Source: Epiperipatus broadwayi (Eukaryota > Onychophora > Udeonychophora > Euonychophora > Peripatidae). From it: a stretch of DNA of 64,000 nt. The notes under the pieces were generated by a model. It was given only the letters and a program-made list of their open reading frames with translations. It searched no databases and was not told the origin of the DNA. The stretch is from NCBI GenBank assembly GCA_028023455.1, contig JAQFVV010012476.1:2151820-2215819 (forward strand), read 5' to 3'. A program made the translations under genes and the position numbers. Every line of letters begins with the position of its first letter. The stretch's first letter is position 1. Shown here piece after piece: positions 60,480 through 64,000 of the stretch.

Positions 60480-60690
60480 CAAAATTTTGTCATGTCATCT
60501 AGTGCAACTTTAGTAATCATGATCTGCCAGATAGTAGTACCTTATAATTCCTATCTAGTACTGAAAAATTATTAGATAGCAAAGCACTGGACTGTGATTA
60601 TAAAGCACTATTATCTAGCATTTATTGATTACTAGAGCTTGCACTAGATGGCACTACTGTGGGCAAAAATTTCTGCTACTGTTTTAAAAG
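60480..60690. mobile_element. Foldback, hammerhead family 1 relative without core
   Basis: catctagtgcaactttagta against actagagcttgcactagatg, then ccagatagtagtac against actattatctagca, around a short centre. It matches the outer parts of family 1 arms; the central hammerhead boxes are lost. Confidence 0.55.
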
Positions 60691-62194
60691 TGAAAATGTT
60701 ATAATTGCAAGTATAATATATTGGTGTAAATTAAATGGAACTTATTAGTAAGTATTTTTTTAAAAAAAATAATTTACTAAAAAATAAATGAATTTAAACT
60801 CATTATTTATATTTCTACAATAATGAAAAAAACTTGCATTTGTAAGTAGAAAAAAAGATATGATAGCTAAAGCTGCATTAAAGTGATAAATACAAGCACT
60901 TAAAATGTTTATACAATGTACTTAATTCATTTATTTCTGTAATAAATACTCATTATTAAAATATAATTTAATGAAAAAAAAATTATTACCAATTTATATT
61001 TTCTTGATTTTTAAAATTGTTGTATTTTAAAGTGAAAGAAATTTCATGTGGTAATAAAAACACGACCAATAAAAAGTGTCCAGCACAAATACTTTGAAAG
61101 TATTCATAGAATGTCTTACTTCTTAATCTTTCTGATTTTCATTATGATAGTTTATTGGTCTTAAAGTCAACAAATTAAATTGGCATTTTTCACCCTCTAC
61201 TGAGAAATTTTGTGAATCTTTTTTTTACAGCTTTAAAATTCACAAATATTTTTTCCTAATAGTTTAATTTTAAGAAATTCAAAAAGTGGCATGATAATTG
61301 ATTGAATAAGTGGGTCTTCAAACTTTCTTAAAGTCTTCAATGATGGGTACCTATTATATATTTGGTGATCTCAAACTTTGTGAGATTACTTCAAAAAAAC
61401 ATTATAATTGAATAAAACTTGATTTTTTGGAAAGTTTATGATTGTTTTTGTATTGTAATTGTGTAACAATTATTAAAAATCAAAAAATATATTATTACTT
61501 TTTTACCTAAATGAGTTATTTTTAAATATAAAAGAATATAGTCTTCTGAATAATGTTACCATAGAGAGTGCAGTCATGGAACATACAACTGTTTAGAAAT
61601 GTCATTACTAAACAGTCTGTTATAACATTTAGCAAAATTGGCAAAATTACAGGAAAAAAAATAAACTTTTAAAGCTTAAATTGATAGATTTATTAAATAT
61701 TAAAAATAATTTGTTCAGGGTTTTAAAACAAACAGAAAACAAAAAAGATTTCATTTGTTTTGCAAATTGAAACTACGCCACCTGAAATTTAATGATGAAA
61801 CAGCACTTTGTTTTGATTAAAATCTAATTTTAGAAATAATTCCCAAAATCAAATGTCATTTTTTAAAAATTGATTTAATTTTAAACAAAATTATCTATCA
61901 AATGAGGTCAAATTTATTATATTCTGATAAATAATAATGGTTTAATAGTAAGGTAAAATTAAAGTATGTAAGAACAAAGAAATCTTTCAGAATACAAGAG
62001 CATTAAAATGAAATTACTTTAAAATATTAATTTAATGAAATAAATAAATAATTTCATTATTTATTTGCATTCAAATCATTAAAAAATTGCATTTATATGA
62101 AAAAAAGAACCTACAAACAGAATTTTAATTTTCTTTATAGGCTCTTTCAAAAATTACAGATTAATGCAACAGTTGTTGCTTTACAGTTATTTTT
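60691..62194. other. AT-rich sequence, no gene
   Basis: Nothing recognised. Confidence 0.4.
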
Positions 62195-62510
62195 TCACCC
62201 CAGGTATGCCACGTAATGTAAGTTTTATTAACTAATAGATCAAAAATGATAACACCCAATAAATCTCTATTCAGTACTGTTCTATACTATAATCCCAGTA
62301 ATTTCTAGGTTATGAATTTGTATCATTGAAAACCTTTGGATCTTTGAACAGCACATCTGAACCTTTAAGATCTATTGTATTTACATTCCAACAGCCTTTA
62401 CCTATCTTTGTATTATTATTGTTAAGAACCATCATCTTGCATTTTTTAATTACTAAAGTTTACATTAGGTGGCATACTTGTGGTAAAAAATATGCTATGG
62501 AAACTACAAT
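62195..62510. mobile_element. Foldback, decayed hammerhead family 1
   Basis: Outer arms gtatgccacgtaatgtaagt against actttagtaattaaa-type sequence, and gtttacattaggtggcatac. The left centre keeps agtaatttctaggttatgaa, where the minus strand has GAAAUUACU in place of GAAACUAGU. The ribozyme boxes are eroded. Confidence 0.5.
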
Positions 62511-64000
62511 GTGTAAACTGATGTCATGTGACAGTCCTGTAATATTTTATTAGGTTTATTTTTTTTTTTTGGCATTTTGAGTAAAGTCAACAATTGCAAT
62601 TTTTATTAAATATTACACAGTTTCAAAATATTTTTTTTTTAAAAATCAAATTGTAGTAAATACTGCAGATGTCCTTTTCTGATTAGACAACTTGATGCAA
62701 TAGGGGAAAAAACTACCAGTATAGAATTACATTCTTTATTTACTGGACATCATATGAAGATATGAATTTTAGTCAATGTACAAATAAGTTTAAGTTTTGT
62801 TGTAAAATGTGTTAAAGATATTAAATGCTAATTTCATGTTTTTTTAAATGTTAATATTAAAAGATGTGACTATCTTTTTATTTTTTATCTTTGTTGAAAA
62901 TGCTTTTAGTATAGAATGGTTCATTTTTTGATTTTATATTTTGTTTAAATTTGGAATTAATAAGTATTACATGTATCTCATATATTTATATGTTAGTTTG
63001 ATTGTTGTTTTCATTGATAGATAATAGAAATTATCAACAGAATATAGGACTCTATAAATCAAAAATTAAAGTGCGATACTCAATTTGCTCAAAATGGTGG
63101 AACATTTTCACATTTTTTGTCAATCAGAGATGATTTTAAATATTTTTTGTTTTCAGATTGTTTTTTTATCATTTAAAGATATTATTTTATTTAATGAATA
63201 TAAAATATATTTATTTTTATAATTATGTGATGTTTTTTAAGGAGGATTTAGATGTCATCAATGGAAAAAGAGAAAAAAAAGTTGGGTTATGTTAACTAAC
63301 ATATTATATATATATATTATAACCCTTTGGTTTATTCCATCTAAACCAAATATGATAAACTTAAGTAATGATGGAAAATTTTTTTTTTTTAGATAAAGAA
63401 AAGTTAAAGTTTTGGCTTGAGAAAGTAATGGCTACATAGATTACAAGTAACAGATATAGAGACAGTTTGTGTGTTTGTCTGCAAGGTATTACTAAAGAGT
63501 TGCTGAGAAGTAAGAGTGAATCATTTTGTCAGTAGCTTTAGTTAACAGAGAATAAGTTTACAGTTATAGGAGATTGTGGTAGATATTTATGGTTATGATT
63601 ATCTAAAAATTATAAATTTATATGCTTGAAATTATAAGCAATTGTGAGAGATATTTTGTTGTCATAATCTAAACAATCAGTTTTATAGTCTGTACAGTGT
63701 ATTGTTGTGTAATGCAGACATATGTTGATTTTTCTCTTTCCTTTAAAGAAACTGAAATAATTTTTTCTTTAAATTATTAAAAATGTAAATCTAAATAAGA
63801 AATTATTTAGATGGATGATGCATCTTTTTTGACCAAAACAAGTGTTAGCAACTTATTTTTAATTATACCGTCTTTAAAACTAAATTTCAAAATTGACCAG
63901 AGACATGTTAATTAAAAAGTTCTGGTTTAAGATCAAAGAGAACGATTAGGAAGGATAACACCTTGGTGAGAGAATGCTCTGAATGGAAATTGTTTTATGA
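62511..64000. other. AT-rich sequence, no gene
   Basis: No gene, SINE or clear inverted repeat. Only poly-T runs and a short (AT)n at about 63304. Confidence 0.4.

Overview
The window is very AT-rich, intron/intergenic-type DNA from a metazoan, most likely an invertebrate. I infer this from long microsatellites (TATC, AAT/ATT, AT, AATC), tRNA-derived SINEs with target-site duplications, mariner remnants, several LINE lineages and a Penelope-like element (PLE). I cannot name the species. I found no host protein-coding gene I would defend. The only sequence that looks like a fragment of a non-mobile gene is a GC-rich island near 15.34-15.69 kb.

Layout. 0.5-2.0 kb is a compound TATC satellite. 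2.8-15 kb mixes SINEs, foldback (inverted-repeat) elements, a decayed LINE C-terminus, and three pieces of one RTE-type LINE family, two of them arranged tail to tail. 17-24 kb is mostly non-coding, with one ATT array of over 300 bp and two copies of a foldback family. 25.6-28.4 kb holds a 5'-truncated RTE element broken by a single frameshift. 32-45 kb is a graveyard: remnants of two further LINE lineages, a mariner carrying a SINE, and several RTE tails. 45.4-48.7 kb holds a nearly complete PLE with an open 787-residue RT/GIY-YIG frame, a partial second copy of its tail (pLTR) and an inverted tail copy. 49.4-52.35 kb is a second RTE element with an intact endonuclease/RT layout but three disabling changes. 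55-64 kb has more foldbacks, a retrozyme-like pair, a GIY-YIG remnant and a second mariner.

The most interesting signal is a set of small dispersed repeats carrying hammerhead ribozyme cores (CUGANGA, stem II, GAAA, minimal stem III, GUC or GUU, then the 3' strand of stem I). I see two families. Family 1 (6.5, 13.9 and 34.4 kb, with decayed relatives at 32.1, 55.7, 56.4, 60.5 and 62.3 kb) is mostly arranged as head-to-head inverted pairs. Family 2 (3.8, 56.8, 57.2 and 58.3 kb) includes one copy laid out as a 190-bp repeat, 231-bp body and 190-bp repeat, with one hammerhead in each repeat about 422 nt apart. That is the layout of a retrozyme. An inverted partner of this element lies 650 bp away, directly before a PLE GIY-YIG remnant. 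In family 2 the two strands of stem I differ between copies but remain largely paired. Retrozymes are non-autonomous and are thought to use another element's reverse transcriptase; the PLE at 45.7-48.0 kb and the RTE elements are local candidates, but nothing in the sequence proves the link.
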